Under the pieces are notes generated by a model. That model saw only the letters and a list, made by a program, of their open reading frames with translations, did no database searches and had not been told where the DNA came from. Below are positions 30,861 through 42,850 of a stretch of 64,000 nt of DNA, one piece after another. The position numbers and the translations under genes were made by a program. Position 1 is the first letter of the stretch. Each line of letters starts with the position of its first letter. This DNA comes from Chlorops oryzae (taxonomy: Eukaryota > Arthropoda > Insecta > Diptera > Chloropidae), in the NCBI GenBank assembly GCA_020466095.1, contig CM035807.1, positions 65,281,050 to 65,345,049 of the forward strand, read 5' to 3'.

Positions 30861-33800
30861 CTACAACGAAAAGTGATATGATAGGGTTTTGGCATATAAG
30901 TAAACATACGTATGAATGTTTCTTCTGTACAAATTTGAGAAAGCTAGACATATCCGGGCGACCAAAATGATTGACTGCTTTGAGACCAGTGAATATAGAT
31001 GTCTTCGAAAGGCGTTGAAAGTGATTTTCACAAATGTACTACGGCAAGAAGAGAAATGTTTTTAGAACATTGAAATAAATTAGACGTCAGAACCAATATA
31101 AGGATACTCACCAGCATCGTTGTTCTCAAATCAAACTTATGGAAAAATTGCGTGATGAATATATGTATCTCTAGAACGTTCGTAACGTCTTTTTTCTCTA
31201 CATCGCGCAAAACGTCAATGAACCATTCAAAATGCTTATGCGACGGGCAAATCCAAAGAAAGTACACCTTTTTACAAGCAACGCCAGAATAGCGGTTCGT
31301 ACTTGTTCCAAAGACTAAGTCATTAAGGATTGAAGCATACGGTGTGACACCGATGCCACCTCCAACCATAACAGCTACTTCAAATTTGTACCAATCCTGG
31401 TTGCCACCACCGAATGGACCTTCAATGCGAATTTTGGGCTGCTCTTCTGGATTATAATTACATGGATCAAAGAAATTTCTAAGCTTCCAGGTCCATGGAC
31501 CTTGGGCTTTTATATGGCAACTTAAGAAATTCTCATGTGGTGCCGATGTTAGTGTAAAACTATGCATTTCATGTGGCTTAAAAGCAGTGCAGGACAAACG
31601 CACCCATTGACCTGAAAGGTATTTGAGGTTTGGAGGACGATAAAATTTTATCTTAATTACATCTGATGGCAGAAGATCGGTTTCAATGACATCCAGTGCC
31701 ATATACTTCGTACGCAGCGACACGATCTTGTCAAGTGTGTATATTATTCCTGGTCCAAGGAAGAATATCCAAAATCGTGGGGGACCGGTGAGACGCGCCA
31801 GTCCGTGAATGAGACAAAGCAGATAAAGCAATATATACAGTGAATGAACGTTCCAGAAAAAGTTGTAGGCCTTTTTTCGAATTGTTGGGTGCGCAAAGAC
31901 AAATATGGTGCACATTATAATAAATAACATTACCCCAGTAGTACCTAATCAGAGGATATGAAATTTAATTGAACTGAAAGCTCCAAAATAACAAGGTTCG
32001 TTATTACCAGTAATAGTTTGGAAGAGCCAAAAAGCTATATCGGGCTTGTAGTCGGAGGCAAAATGGACTTCACGTGTAAGGCAACGTAAATTTTCGTGCG
32101 ATTGGGTTGAAACGTGATAAAAGTTTACGATGTGACCTATCGTATGTAAGACCGAAAAAAATAGCGCTGTACAGGCTGCAATCTTATGAAACTGTATGTG
32201 GGAGTCCAGTGGTATGTATTGCTGTATTGGAAACTCTTTTAACTTGGTAATCAAATTTCTGAAAAGAAAAATTGATTTTTATATCTTTTGAAACACAAGT
32301 TCTTTCTTCCTTAATATAAGTAAAAAAAATGTTGATTCTAGGAGGTTTTGTTTGATCTGGTTGGTACAAAGGTTGATGAAACAACCAGTTAAGTTTTATT
32401 CGTAAGGGCTGAATACACGATATGGTTACTGACCAACAAATTTTGTCCCAATCGAAACCAAATCATGTAATTGCCAAACATACGAATGGCCATATGGCAT
32501 TTGGTCGCATTTGTTCACGTCGCAACCAAACGTGTGTTTGCAATGCAGCCATATCGTGTAACACCCCATCCAAATGTTGATGAAAAATTTTTTTGCGAAA
32601 TTGTGACCAAATATCATTTGGACGCAACGAAAAATGGCGGCATGCATATGTTTTGGGACGAATGGCGCATATCGTGTAAAAAACAACCATACGACTTGTG
32701 GCCAAATGAGCATGTGCAAAAAAATTTTAACCAAATGAAAGCAGCCAAACATTGGGTCAGTAACCATATCGTGTAATTAGCCCATTAGGCGCGTTTGCTT
32801 CTGTTCTGATTAAAATTTTTGTTCCCGAAAACAAAAAATTTTTATGAAAATGTTGATATTTTGAGACGATATCGTGGTCATAAACTAAAACTGGAACAGT
32901 AGCAAATGGGCCTTTGATTTTTATTTTTGGATCAGAAAATAACACTTATTCTTCTATTTGTAGTTATAACTCAAAAACAAAAAACCAAATAAGTTAACAA
33001 ATTTGACCTCGCTTTTATAGAAACTAGTCCTTCAGCAGAAAATGCTCTCTTTACGGAAACGTGGGTATCAGGCAGAGTTTGCAAAACTTTTGTAAATTCA
33101 TACACCGAGAGAAATAACAACAGGTAAATCAACTACTTAGAACAGTTATAATAAGAGCGGTCAAATAAACTGTATTCCGCGTTAAATGCACTGAAAAAGG
33201 CAGTCAAATGAACAGTTGAAAAACAGTTACTTTTTATGTTCAAATTCGCTTTCGTTCACTTAGACATATAAGTTCGCATTCTGATCAACCGTCTCCGGAG
33301 GTTTCGATAGCTCAGTGCTTTAAACTGTGACTCGACAGTCGTGAGCTTCGGGGTTCGATCCCTGCTGGCGGCGGGAATTTTTCTGGATTTTTTTTTTAAA
33401 TTACATTTTTTTTTTTGTTCAGAGTGAAGTTGTTTCGGAAGACAAAAATTTTCTCCTTAATTTTTAAGGTTTTAATTTATTTAATTTTTTTTGTACTGAT
33501 TCATTTTCAAGCAAAAAATTTTGGGAGTGAAACAATTCCTTAAGCACGTTCCCCAAAACTTGAGCAACCAAAAACTCAAGTGAGCATTTAACTGCGAGAC
33601 AGTTATATCAACCATCAGGTAGTTATATCCTTATTGACTGTGTTTGTACTGTTGAATTGACCGCTACTACACATAAGCTAACAATTAACGGTGCACTCGG
33701 TTATTTTAACCTGCTTTTTCAGTTAATATAACTACCTTTTTCTCTCGGTGTAGAAAAATGAATGAAAAATAAAACTTTACAAATAACAATACCCAACAGT

Positions 33801-36596
33801 CAATTTGTTTCGGACATATACTAAATAAGAGTAATGTTGTATTTTAATTATTATTTTACGCTAATGGAAAATTTCTACAAACGGTCAAGGGATTGGCCTA
33901 TAACTAAACACAGACTTATACTGATGACAAAACCTTTCTTAACGAATATTTACGAAACGCGAGTCAAGTTTAAAAATTTAAGTTTATATTAAGAATCAGC
34001 AAGCCAAATACTCTAAACAAAAAGCGGTTTGAAGTCCGAAACTCGCAAAAAGTTTGATTTTGTTGCGAAGTGTAAAATTTGGCTTTTGAGTAAAAAATAA
34101 AACTCAAACAATACATACGTTTTATTTTTAAAAAATAAAAATAAAACTTTGAGACTAGTTGTTTTTTATGTCATAGTAAGGAATGATGTTTTAAGAACAC
34201 AAAAGTTTTTAAAATTTTGAAATACTTTAAACCATATTTGAAAAAAAAATTGTTGTAAAAATGCAATGGTAGTAAAAATTTCTAACGCAATTCTCTCGAA
34301 ACTCTGGCGTGATGCAATTTTTTTGATATTTTTAAATTTTTCAGCACAAAAAAAATCGAACAGAAACACCACTGCAACTCAAAAGGGGAAAATAAAATTT
34401 CAATTTTGCAGGCCTGTGTGATTATTATTCTCTGATCAAAAAATAAAACTCGGAAAATCCTTTTTATTTTATTATCGATAACTAAAACTCTAAAAATAAC
34501 ACTTAAATTGTAATTTTTAAGATAACATATAGGTTGTGCAGTTATGGTCTCTGTTTAAATTTGATGAGAATTATGTTAATTGCAAATTAATTGGCAGTGT
34601 TGAAAAATATGTTTTAGTGTTATTTTTGTTAATGTACTACGTTTGGCACAGTGATTCTTCTTTCCACACACAATCAGTCTTAGAGAGACAATTTATGTAA
34701 CTAAACTAATCCAACAAAACCTCATAGCGACAAAGAAGAAAATATAGATCAAGCAAACAAAACTGACCTTGACATTGTAAGCAGCAGTAATGAATAGCAA
34801 AAAGATAAAGAAGCTGCTGAGCCACGAGTGATAGCAATTCCGACTCCCATAATATGACGTAAATCCGTGTGTTCAGACATGAAAGAGTAGTCTAAAAATG
34901 AAATAATTTTTATGAATTTAACATTGATCAAATATCTTCCTACTTACGTATGAATCGTTCCACAAAAAGTGCAATTGTAATGACGTAGAACAGAAATAAA
35001 TAAAAAATATTCTGTCTATTTTCTTCAAGGAACGTTACATACGCGTCCCATTTCTCCTGAAACCAATTACGTGGTTTTTCATGCATTGGCTCAATGTTAA
35101 ACGATGTCATACGGGCAACATTTGTCGAGGTATCGAGAAAGTTTTGTTTGGCTCCCTTGCAATCTAAGCCGATGGCCACAAAATCTCCTTTGTACTCTTT
35201 CATCATTAGTTTGAAGTCTTGATAGGTTAAATGGTTCTTATGCTCTAAACCTACGTCTTGAAACATTCCATCGATAAGCTCAGTGACTTTATCATCTCCC
35301 AAACTAGTCGTACGCGCCATTTCGACAAGCGAACGCATCATTTCGCTCAGTTCTCCCTTGTCGATTACGCCATTCCTATCGTTGTCGCACATATCAAATA
35401 TGATGCGGAGTTTATCATCGGTTTTCCCGCGAGAAAAAAGAACCACAGTTTCGAGAAATTCTTGGAAACTGATACGCCCGTCCTGGTCCTTGTCAACAAT
35501 GTTAAACATTTTACGCACAAACATGTCATTTGGTTTCATACCTAATGCTGCTGCAAACTCGGTCTTGGAGAGACTAGTACGCATTACTGTCATAACTTCA
35601 CCGTCAATCGACGCGTCTGAACGACGACGTCTTTCTCCTGGACGAAGTCCAAACGTTAGTGCATAGGCTTCGCGAAAAAAGTACTCCAGTCTTTTCTGAC
35701 GTCTTTCACGTGTTTCGGCGCGTGATAACATCACGTCACGATTTATTTCCACCAGCGACATTTCCTTCTTGTGTAAAATGAGAAAGTCCTCCAGCTTTTT
35801 TACAAATTTTCGGCGTGCACCATACGACTCAAGTTCAAGTACCAAATCGTGATCATTAGGTACACGGAGAAGAATGTACGGTTTCTTTTTTATGTGATTT
35901 GATGCCGATTCTTCGACTGTAACCAGATCAACATTTTTCAAACTAAAAGTCCTCAACTTTTCGCCCTTGCGGTCCACGGTATAAATAGCCGCCTCCGGTC
36001 CAAATTTTACTGTTATTAGTCGTTTATGGTTTGCATGAAGCCATTCACGTGCTACCATTTTATCAACAGAACCTTTGTGATTTGTTGAGCGCAAAGCTTC
36101 TTGGCGAATCTTCAGTCTACGTCGTCGACTATTTTGAAGTTTCACGACGCAATAGCCGGCACCGGCGCAAAGAACAGGGACAAAACCAAGAAACACGCAA
36201 ACATATATGAACATTAATTCAGAGCCTGAAAAGTAGTCGTAGCCCTCTAGATGCATACACGGCTCAAGTTCTGTTGCATTTAGTTGCATTGGCTGTGGAC
36301 ATGGGTCACCAGTATTCCATATGAAAACATTGCGTTGTATGTCACTCGGATTTATATCTGTGGCATTAACGATAACGTCCCACATACTGATCTTACGAAT
36401 TTCAGCTATTTCGTCTTTTGTAAATATTCCATTGCGTTCATTTTCAAACCAAAACCGATCAGCATCACGTATACGTAGAAACTGCTCTGTGATTACTGCT
36501 GTAAAAAGTTCTCCCGGCTGGCCGTAGGACTCAAGCATACCACCAACATAGACGTCCACGTCATCTAGTCGATTATGGTAAGCCGAAATAAGCATG
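30732..36596 (-). CDS. Duox: dual oxidase (Duox), six 3' exons; peroxidase domain not in view
   Basis: The exons on the minus strand are 36596-34948, 34891-34768, 32258-32008, 31944-31112, 31038-30910 and 30860-30732. All phases agree and give about 1038 codons ending FENFG-stop. Order: end of the peroxidase-like ectodomain (YHNRLDDVDVYVGG), first TM (LMFIYVCVFLGFVPVL), cytosolic region, EF-hands DKDQDGRISFQEF and DNDRNGVIDKGEL, ferric-reductase TM helices, FAD-binding HSFTLTSAPH, NADPH-binding GGGIGVTPYASIL and the conserved C-terminus. The enzyme transfers electrons from NADPH to O2 to make H2O2 at the membrane. In flies it serves gut immunity and cuticle cross-linking, and Ca2+ activates it through the EF-hands. 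No stops or frameshifts occur. About 500 N-terminal residues must lie upstream of 36596. Confidence 0.97.
30910..31038 (-). CDS. Duox: Duox penultimate exon
   Basis: 43 codons from YICENHFQRL to KKHSY, between acceptor GCCGTAG and donor GTATGT (30909-30904). They were found by extending Duox homology through short introns. Confidence 0.92.
31112..31944 (-). CDS. Duox: Duox exon: TM end, FAD and NADPH binding
   Basis: It encodes TTGVMLFIIMCTIFVFAHP, the FAD-binding region with HSFTLTSAPH, GGGIGVTPYASIL and FLWICPSHKHFEWF, ending FDLRTTML. The donor GTGAGT starts at 31111 and the next intron is 73 nt. Confidence 0.95.
32008..32258 (-). CDS. Duox: Duox exon: ferric reductase transmembrane part 1
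   Basis: It encodes NLITKLKEFPIQQYIPLDSH, then IAACTALFFSVLHTIGHIVN with candidate haem-ligand histidines, ending FWLFQTITG. The donor is GTAATA at 32007 and the intron is 63 nt. Confidence 0.93.
32406..32783. mobile_element. MITE with ~28-bp TIRs in a Duox intron
   Basis: The termini are GGGCTGAATACACGATATGG, continuing TTACTGACC, and the matching inverted end GGTCAGTAACCATATCGTGT followed by AATTAGCCC. The interior repeats CATATCGTGTAA near 32551 and 32668. It has no coding capacity. The target duplication is unclear. Confidence 0.85.
33103..33750. mobile_element. TIR element with embedded tRNA-like sequence (element A)
   Basis: The ends CACCGAGAGAAA and TTTCTCTCGGTG are exact inverted repeats flanked by TA (33101-33102 and 33751-33752). 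The 648-bp interior has AACAGTTA-type repeats, a tRNA-like sequence at 33301-33374 and T runs after it. There is no ORF. Confidence 0.85.
33301..33374 (+). tRNA. tRNA-like sequence (degenerate) inside element A
   Basis: TAGCTCAGTGC resembles a D-arm/A box, and GGTTCGATCCC, 41 bases further, a T-arm/B box. An ACTGT/ACAGT anticodon-like stem lies between. The acceptor and T stems do not pair properly and the anticodon loop has only six bases, so a functional tRNA is unlikely. T-rich sequence follows, as after pol III units. Confidence 0.45.
33751..34767. other. rest of the Duox intron
   Basis: This is A/T-rich intronic DNA with no further element recognised. Confidence 0.5.
34768..34891 (-). 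CDS. Duox: Duox exon: HYSFMSEHTDLRH region
   Basis: It is bounded by acceptor TTTTTAG (34892) and donor GTCAGT (34767-34762). It encodes SEHTDLRHIMGVGIAITRG and a TM helix ending LLLLTMS. The preceding intron is 56 nt and the following one 2509 nt. Confidence 0.93.
34948..36596 (-). CDS. Duox: Duox exon: end of peroxidase-like domain, TM1, EF-hands, TM2
   Basis: The acceptor TCAATTAG ends at 36597 and the donor GTAAGT begins at 34947. It holds ~549 codons with both EF-hands and ends ALFVERFI. The upstream junction is in phase 2 and its partner exon was not found in the window. Confidence 0.93.
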
Positions 36597-36871
36597 CTAA
36601 TTGAGATAAACGAGTAATTAGAAAATCCTTCATAAAACATAAATTAAAGTAACGGGGATACTATTTTTTAATGTAATTTTATAGATATGTATATGTTAAA
36701 GTAAGCATAGAAAACTATCTTTTCGTTTTGTTTTAAGTGTTTTTCTATTTACTTTGCATTTATGTATGACAACTCTTGACAGAACGAAATAGCAATCGCA
36801 AGCTATGCCGCTTTTTGAAGTCAAGACCTTTCGATTAAGAACAATAGTTTAAAAAAGTTTGTTAATATGGT
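36597..36871. other. DNA upstream of the Duox exon
   Basis: It carries the splice acceptor at 36597-36598. No upstream Duox exon is recognisable. Confidence 0.5.
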
Positions 36872-37344
36872 TTCCAGACTATTGCGTTAAACTGATTTTA
36901 GTACCTTAAGTAGACTTTAGTAGTGAGTTTAAACTGAGTTTAGGGTATTTAAATTCAGAAATAAACTCATGAGTTTAGGCATTCGTTGCTGCAACCCTTA
37001 CATTTCACTACCTTTTTTGACAACGACGAAAATACCTGTTTGCTTCTTTTTTCAAATCTTTAGAGATGAAATGAATTTTCGTTTGTTTTAATAATAAAAA
37101 AAAATAAAATTTCTTTCTCCCCACATAATCTTGTTTTCGCCCGGATTCGAACCTCAGCCTTTCGGGTTCCAAGGCGGAGGCTTATCCACTACACCACGAT
37201 ATCTTTTCGATCAATCAAAGCAAACATCTAATTTAAGTTTGAACAGGCGTGTGAGCTCGTAAACTCAGAATTTACAGTCTGAAAGGGTATTTTCTAAATT
37301 CAACTTAAGGAGCTAAATTCAGATTTTAAGTTGACAGTCTGGAA
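36872..37344. mobile_element. TIR element with embedded tRNA-like sequence (element B)
   Basis: It has ends TTCCAGACT and AGTCTGGAA with imperfect similarity inward (TTAAACTGATTTTAG against TTAAAATCTGAATTTAG). The interior repeats GAGTTTA motifs and carries a minus-strand tRNA-like sequence. No clear target duplication was found. Confidence 0.7.
37137..37202 (-). tRNA. tRNA-like sequence (degenerate) inside element B
   Basis: On the minus strand TGGTGTAGTGGATAAGC resembles an A box and D arm, and GGTTCGAATCC is a perfect B box. GCCTT/AAGGC could form an anticodon stem, but with a 9-base loop. Acceptor pairing fails. A T-rich run lies downstream on the same strand. Confidence 0.5.
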
Positions 37345-38033
37345 GTCATATAAGCAATTATTGTGCAGAAGAAAAGAGCTCTTCAGCTCCAAAAAAATCT
37401 TTTTATAAAATTAAAACAAAATTAATTAATTCTTTAACTGGCGCCTGAGCATGGACTTATTGTGCACGCGAAAAAGGACATACGGGCATTTCTACAGAAA
37501 TTTCAACCAAAACTTAAAAGTTAAGTGTGTTGCGAAGTCAAATTTTTTAACTTTTTAGAGCAAACTAGCCCGTCCACACTTTTCTGTGGGTTTTTTTATA
37601 TAAATCTAAATAACAGGTTCAAAATTTTATAAAAATGATCCTGATTGTAGTCGGCCCGTCCACATCTAAATTAAGGAATTATTCTCTTCTTCTTTTACTC
37701 CCTCCCTCCCTCTGATTCTCTCACCCCCTCTCGACCTCTCCCTCTCTCTCCGTCACTCCCTCTCTCCATCTCCCTGTTAATTACCAGGAGATTTAACTAA
37801 TAGCGCTAATTATACTTTTTGGTAGTCAATATGAAAAATATTCTATAAGCTCCTTAAGGGCAGTGTGAAAAAACTACCTGAAACAAATGTATGTGAAAGA
37901 ATTTATCCTTTTCTTTCACATGAACACTCGCATATGTTTTGACATACAGTTGTCTTGCTTTTTAATGGTAGGCATGCTGACTGTTTCACGAGTGAACTTT
38001 TAATATTAATTCCTAGGGTTATAATGTAATATA
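37345..38033. other. unannotated DNA with a CT-rich tract
   Basis: A polypyrimidine tract (CCCTCCCTCC, CTCTCTC) spans about 37679-37775. No gene is seen. Confidence 0.5.
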
Positions 38034-39497
38034 CACAGAAAGATTTTTGTGCGTAAATACAACCAACTTTTTAATCAATATAACAAATTCGTTGTTAAAA
38101 CTCAGCCTATCACACTTTTTTGATATTAACAAATCGTTTAATTGGGACAATTACTCAAAGTGTTAACACTCAATGAAATATTTCAAAAAACGATTTGTAA
38201 TATCAACAACCAAAAGTATTAAAAATCAACCAATTATTTTAAATAAATAAAAAAGGAAAAACTGCCTCTTATACATATTCCATAATAAAAATTTGAGTCT
38301 GCAAAGTCAGTTTACGAAAGATCATAAATCATAAACATATGTAATCTAACTTTTGATTATTGTGTGTCTTCTTATATGTAAGTCCGCATAAAGCTATTGA
38401 GAATTTTAGAAAAATATTTAAATACACTTTCAAAAATTAAAAAAAAAAGTTTCGTCAATATAACAAAAAAATTCAAACATCAGTTTTGTCGAGTGTTAAT
38501 ACCTTAGGTTTTCAATATGGCGACATGACATAAATCACAAATGACACATTTCACAAAAAAAATTACATAAGGCCCAAAAAATTAAACCCTAAATTTTATG
38601 ACGTAAAGGGCTCTACGCTTTAAAGCAGCAAGTAAATTTCCTATACCAAACACCTGTAGAAAAAACAAAGAAGTACTTTGCCTTACTTTCGCTACTTGAA
38701 CGCATACGCTAATTACAAGTAATCGGACTCTTAGGGTTGCATTTAAGTCATATATTTTCTATATTTCTTTCGACCTGCTATCGAAATTTTATCTCTGATT
38801 TCCTTTCTTCAAAATAATGAGCTCGTAACTTCCTTTCAATTTACTTTAACAGCGTTGAGCCCTAAAGGCCCAAAAAAAATGTCATAAGTCCCAAAAAAAA
38901 ATTACACAAGACCCAAAAATTTCATGGCGAAGTTGTGCCTTATGTCATATGACATAAGGCCCAAAAAAAAAATGACACAAGGTCCAAAATATTAACCTAC
39001 AAGTCCGCTAGGCGGACTCGGGGTCAAAAGAGTTGGAACCTTTAAACAGGGGGAAAATTGGGGGAAAATTAATTCGTTATGCACGAAAAGCTTTACGCTA
39101 TTGTGATGAGGGGGCTTCGCTCTCTTCGCACCCCCGCTTTCTGCACGGGTTTTTTTTTTTTTAATTCAAGTTTTTGTGTAACTTTGACCGCCGATTGACC
39201 GATTGATTGACTTTCACAGCTTTTCGTGCATAGGGACCTAGTTTTCCACCAACTTTTGCCCTGACCAAGGGTTTCAGCCCCACACTGCCTCTTAAAACTA
39301 AAATTTCCAAAAATGACATAAGGCCCAAAAATTTGGGTTTTATGTCATATGACATAAGGTCAGTTTTCTTCTTTGGGCCTTATGGCATAATGACATAAGA
39401 CCCCAATATTTTTATGACATAAAACCTAAATTTTTGGGCCTTATGTCATATGCCATAAAACCCTATTTTGTTTGGAAATTTTTTGGGCTTAATGTCA

Positions 39498-39627
39498 TTA
39501 TACCTTTTCCGAAGGAAAGGGTATATTAAGTTTGGCACGGAGTATGTAACATACCAAAGGAGTCGCGATAGATATAGACATATTTATATATTCTTGATCA
39601 GGGTGACAAGAGGAATCGATCTAGCCA

Positions 39628-39659
<32 letters not shown>

Positions 39660-41001
39660 GGTCACACTTAAGTTTTTCGTAATTAACTCCTAAGCCATGA
39701 AAGATATCATATTGAAATTTGGCATGGACTTGAACCAGGTAAATGTCCAAAAAAACTGCATACAAATTTTTCGTAGTCCCTCCTTGGGTCGTGGGAAGTG
39801 GTTCAGAAGTTTCAAAAATCACGATTTTTAAGGTTTTTCCTGGATAACTTTTTTACTATACATCCCAGCTTATTGAAATTTGGTGTGTGTATAGCTACCA
39901 TGTAGACTTAAGCTTTCGCTGAAAAAAAATTGCGACATCGCTATAACTATGGTCATCATCCTACATATAAGAAAAAAACACTTTTTCTCTTATTCTCATA
40001 TCTGTATACAAAAATGATTTTTTTTTGCTTCTTCTGATTGTGTATTTTGCCGCCAAATAAAGTCGTCACTTAAGGTTAAAATTTGACCATGACCACCATT
40101 CGCGAAATTCGCGAAAATTTTATTTTCACTATTTTGAATTGAGTATTTCGCTGCTAGACAAAATGTCCTCTAACGGTTAAAACTTGATCAAGACCACCAT
40201 TCGCGAAATTCGCAAAAATTTGATTTTCACTATTTTGAATTGAATATTTCGCAGCTAAACAAAATGTCCTCTAAGGGTTAAAAATTTATCAAGACCACCA
40301 TTCGCGAAATTCGCAAAAAATTGATTTTCACTATTTTGAATTGAGTATTTCGCTGCTAGACAAAATGTCCTCTAACGGTTAAAACTTGATTAAGACCACC
40401 ATTCGCGAAATTCGCAAAAATTTGATTTTCACTATTTTGAATTGAGTATTTCGCAGCTAAACAAAATGTCCTCTAAGGGTTAAAAATTTATCAAGACCAC
40501 CATTCGCGAAATTCGCAAAAAATTGATTTTCACTATTTTGAATTGAGTATTTCGCAGCTAAACAAAATGTCCTCTAATGGTTAAAACTTGATCAAGACCA
40601 CCATTCGCGAAATTCGCAAAAATTTGATTTTCACTATTTTGAATTGAGTATTTCGCAGCTAAACAAAATGTCCTCTAAGGGTTAAAACTTGATCAAGACC
40701 ACCATTCGCGAAATTCGCAAAAAATTGATTTTCACTATTTTGAATTGAGTATTTCGCAGCTAGACATATTATCCTCTAACGGTTAAAATTTGACCATGAC
40801 CACTATTCGCGAAATTTTTTTGCTTAATAATAATCTCGAGTTTTAGAAGCTAAATCGAAGTACAGATAAGGTATAAATAGATATCCAAGCTAGAACAACG
40901 AAAACGGCAAGAATATTCGTTAAGGTAATGTTTTAACATATTTTAGGCTGAGGAAAAGGTATGTGTGCAATCGGCTTTGCCGATGTAAACTTCTTTACTT
41001 G
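39498..41001 (+). mobile_element. DINE-like element with central 101-bp tandem array
   Basis: It starts TTATACCTTTTCCGAAGGAAAGGG, shown here only by its first bases, and carries TTCTTGATCAGGGTGACAAG and a GTCT tetranucleotide tract (39630-39660), as in INE-1/DINE-1. It ends CTTCTTTACTTG. A tandem array fills the centre. Confidence 0.75.
40040..40830 (+). repeat. 101-bp tandem array, eight units
   Basis: GACCACCATTCGCGAAATTC starts at 40091, 40192, 40293, 40394, 40495, 40596 and 40697, with a variant at 40798, so the period is exactly 101 bp. Two sub-variants (CTGCTAGAC/AACGG and CAGCTAAAC/AAGGG) alternate across the first four units. Confidence 0.95.
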
Positions 41002-41275
41002 TTTTTTTTTTTTGACTTATGTTATTTGTGCCTTATGTCATTTCGCCGTTCAATATCAAAAAAAAATTTCAAGCAAATGTTTTGTTAAGTGTTAATACTT
41101 TTGGTATTTATTACAACAAAATAATCAACCAAATTTTTGTTCAAACTTTAATATTACGAACATTTCCCGAATTTCGTGATTTGTTTAAAATTTTTAATTG
41201 GGACAATTAAAAAACCGATTCATCGAGTTTAACAAACGCCATTAATTGGAATTTTTCGTAGCCAGTTTTTCTGTG

Positions 41276-41774
41276 TAGTTAACAACAAAATTCGTTAGAC
41301 ATCACGAATATATCAGCAGTATTATCGGGCAGCCTTGTAGGTAGGTGTATGGAAAGCCTCAACGAAAAACCTCTTAGACATTCCTTTGAAAAGAGGTATC
41401 ACTTTTTGGCAAGCCTACCGGTAGAATATTTTAGGGCTAGCGTCAAAATTAAGTAATGCTGTGTAAAAGATAAAATTCTGTAAAGAGCTTCAAGTCCAAA
41501 AAAATTCGTTTGACTTAAAAATTTTTATTCCAGAGTGATGCTTCATATATTATATATAGTCCAAAAAATTCTTAACAAGTAGTCGGTATTAAAGCATGAA
41601 AAAACTTTACTTTTGCATAACACAAAGCCGCTTACATCAGCCGTCTCTTGTACGCATACGTAATTTAACAAAGGCTTTTATCCTACTCGCTCTCACTCAT
41701 ATCATACCCTAAACTTTTTATTTTATTGGTATTAGTGTTTATAAAATTTTTTACAACTGTATTAGTGTTTCAGG
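41276..41774. other. unannotated A/T-rich DNA
   Basis: No gene or element is recognised. Confidence 0.45.
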
Positions 41775-41972
41775 TACCCAGCAGAAAATGTTAGGCGGAT
41801 ATCCACGGTGAACTCCGCGTCTAAAAAGAGCCGTCCCAACTCCCTTTGTAAAGGAGTCGCGTGGTGAAATTTCTACAGAATGGCATTGCGCTTCACGGCG
41901 GACAAGTTCATCGGGGCGGCGCGAGAAAGTCCGCTGCAGCGAAAAAAGTATTTGAGAGCTGCATGTGCTCTT

Positions 41973-42611
41973 TTTATACCCAGCGTAAGCGGGGTATATT
42001 AGTTTTGTGCAAATCTTGTAACAGGGAGAATTAAGCTCCGGAGATATAGACAAATATATATAGAAATGATCAGGATCAAAAACTGAATCGATTTAGACAT
42101 GTCCGTCTGTCCGTCTGTCCGTCCGTCCGTGGTCGGATCTTCTCCGAAACGGCTGGACCAATCAAGTCGAAATTTGGCACACAGGTATATCGCGGTCCGA
42201 GTATGATCCTAAGTAAAAACGGGAGACATCCGCCCACTGCCACGCCCACAAATGAATTTAATGTTTTTTCAGTAAAATGCCTGTAACTTGCGAACCACTC
42301 AACAGATTCCATTGATATTTGGTGTACTAGTAAACTACGAAAAGGGACATATCCTGGAAAAAAATGAACGCCGTCCTCCTAAAGCCACGCCCACAAATAA
42401 AGGCTTATCGTAACTTGTGAAGTTAAAGGCGTAGAAGCTTCATATTCGCAACATAGGTGGACCAAGGCGAATGAAAGGTATACGAAAAAATGTATGTGTC
42501 CCGCACACTGCCACGCCCACAAATAGAGAAGCAAAACATAGTGCGCTCATAATTTCGGGACGCTGGGTAATTCAAAGTCGGGCTTGACCGACTTTAGCTT
42601 TCTTACTTGTT
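41973..42611 (-). mobile_element. DINE-1/INE-1-like element, copy 2
   Basis: On the minus strand it begins ACAAGTAAGAAAGC and ends CGCTTACGCTGGGTATAAA, as do the copies at 18539 and 59549. It has GGACGGACGGACAGACGG, GATCCTGATCA and GTGGGCGTGGC blocks. It is nested in element C. Confidence 0.85.
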
Positions 42612-42775
42612 TTTCTCTCTCGTTGTCTGTTTTTAGAACCCGTTTGACAACTCTCTCTCTCTCTCTCCTGAGTTCAGGAAGGAAACTCGAGTTTCGAGGG
42701 AGGATTCTCTCATCGCGTTTTTTCGTGTATTTCGAATTTTTCTAAAAATCTCTTTATCGTCAACAATTATTGTTT

Positions 42776-42850
42776 GGCTCGGGCAGGGGTCGAACCCGCG
42801 ATCTTCGGATTATGAGGCCAGTATGCATGCCATACGCTACATCTCGCAAA
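42776..42850 (-). tRNA. tRNA-Met(CAT)-like sequence (degenerate) inside element C
   Basis: The minus strand reads CCTCATAATCCGAAGATC, close to the elongator tRNA-Met anticodon arm, with CAT at 42814-42812. GGGTTCGACCCC forms a well-paired T arm. The D arm (TGTAGCGTATGG) is altered and the acceptor ends do not pair, so this is a tRNA-derived relic or tRNA-like domain. Confidence 0.55.

Larger units (their letters stand above)
32259..34767 (-). other. Duox 2.5-kb intron carrying two TIR elements
   Basis: Donor GTCAGT and acceptor CTTTTCAG bound it. It contains TIR elements at 32406-32783 and 33103-33750 and otherwise A/T-rich DNA. Its size contrasts with the 49-78-nt introns around it. Confidence 0.9.
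38034..41275. mobile_element. TIR element D with GACATAAGGCCC repeats and nested DINE-like element
   Basis: The ends CACAGAAAGA and TTTTTCTGTG are flanked by TA on both sides (38032-38033, 41276-41277). Subterminal AATATAACAAAT and ATTAACAAAT words repeat near both ends. The centre (38520-39495 and 41015-41045) is built of GACATAAGGCCCAAAAA words in both orientations and is split by the element at 39498-41001. Confidence 0.7.

Noticed and set aside
33301..33374. Functional tRNA gene
   Set aside because: Acceptor and T stems do not pair and the anticodon loop has six bases. The same reasoning applies at 37137-37202 and 42776-42850.
35258..35666. Plus-strand frames opposite Duox exons
   Set aside because: They are shadows of the conserved Duox EF-hand exon.
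39161..39355. Frames in the GACATAAGGCCC repeat region
   Set aside because: The sequence is simple repeat words in both orientations.
40040..40830. CRISPR array
   Set aside because: The 101-bp units are adjacent, without spacers, in a eukaryotic transposable element.
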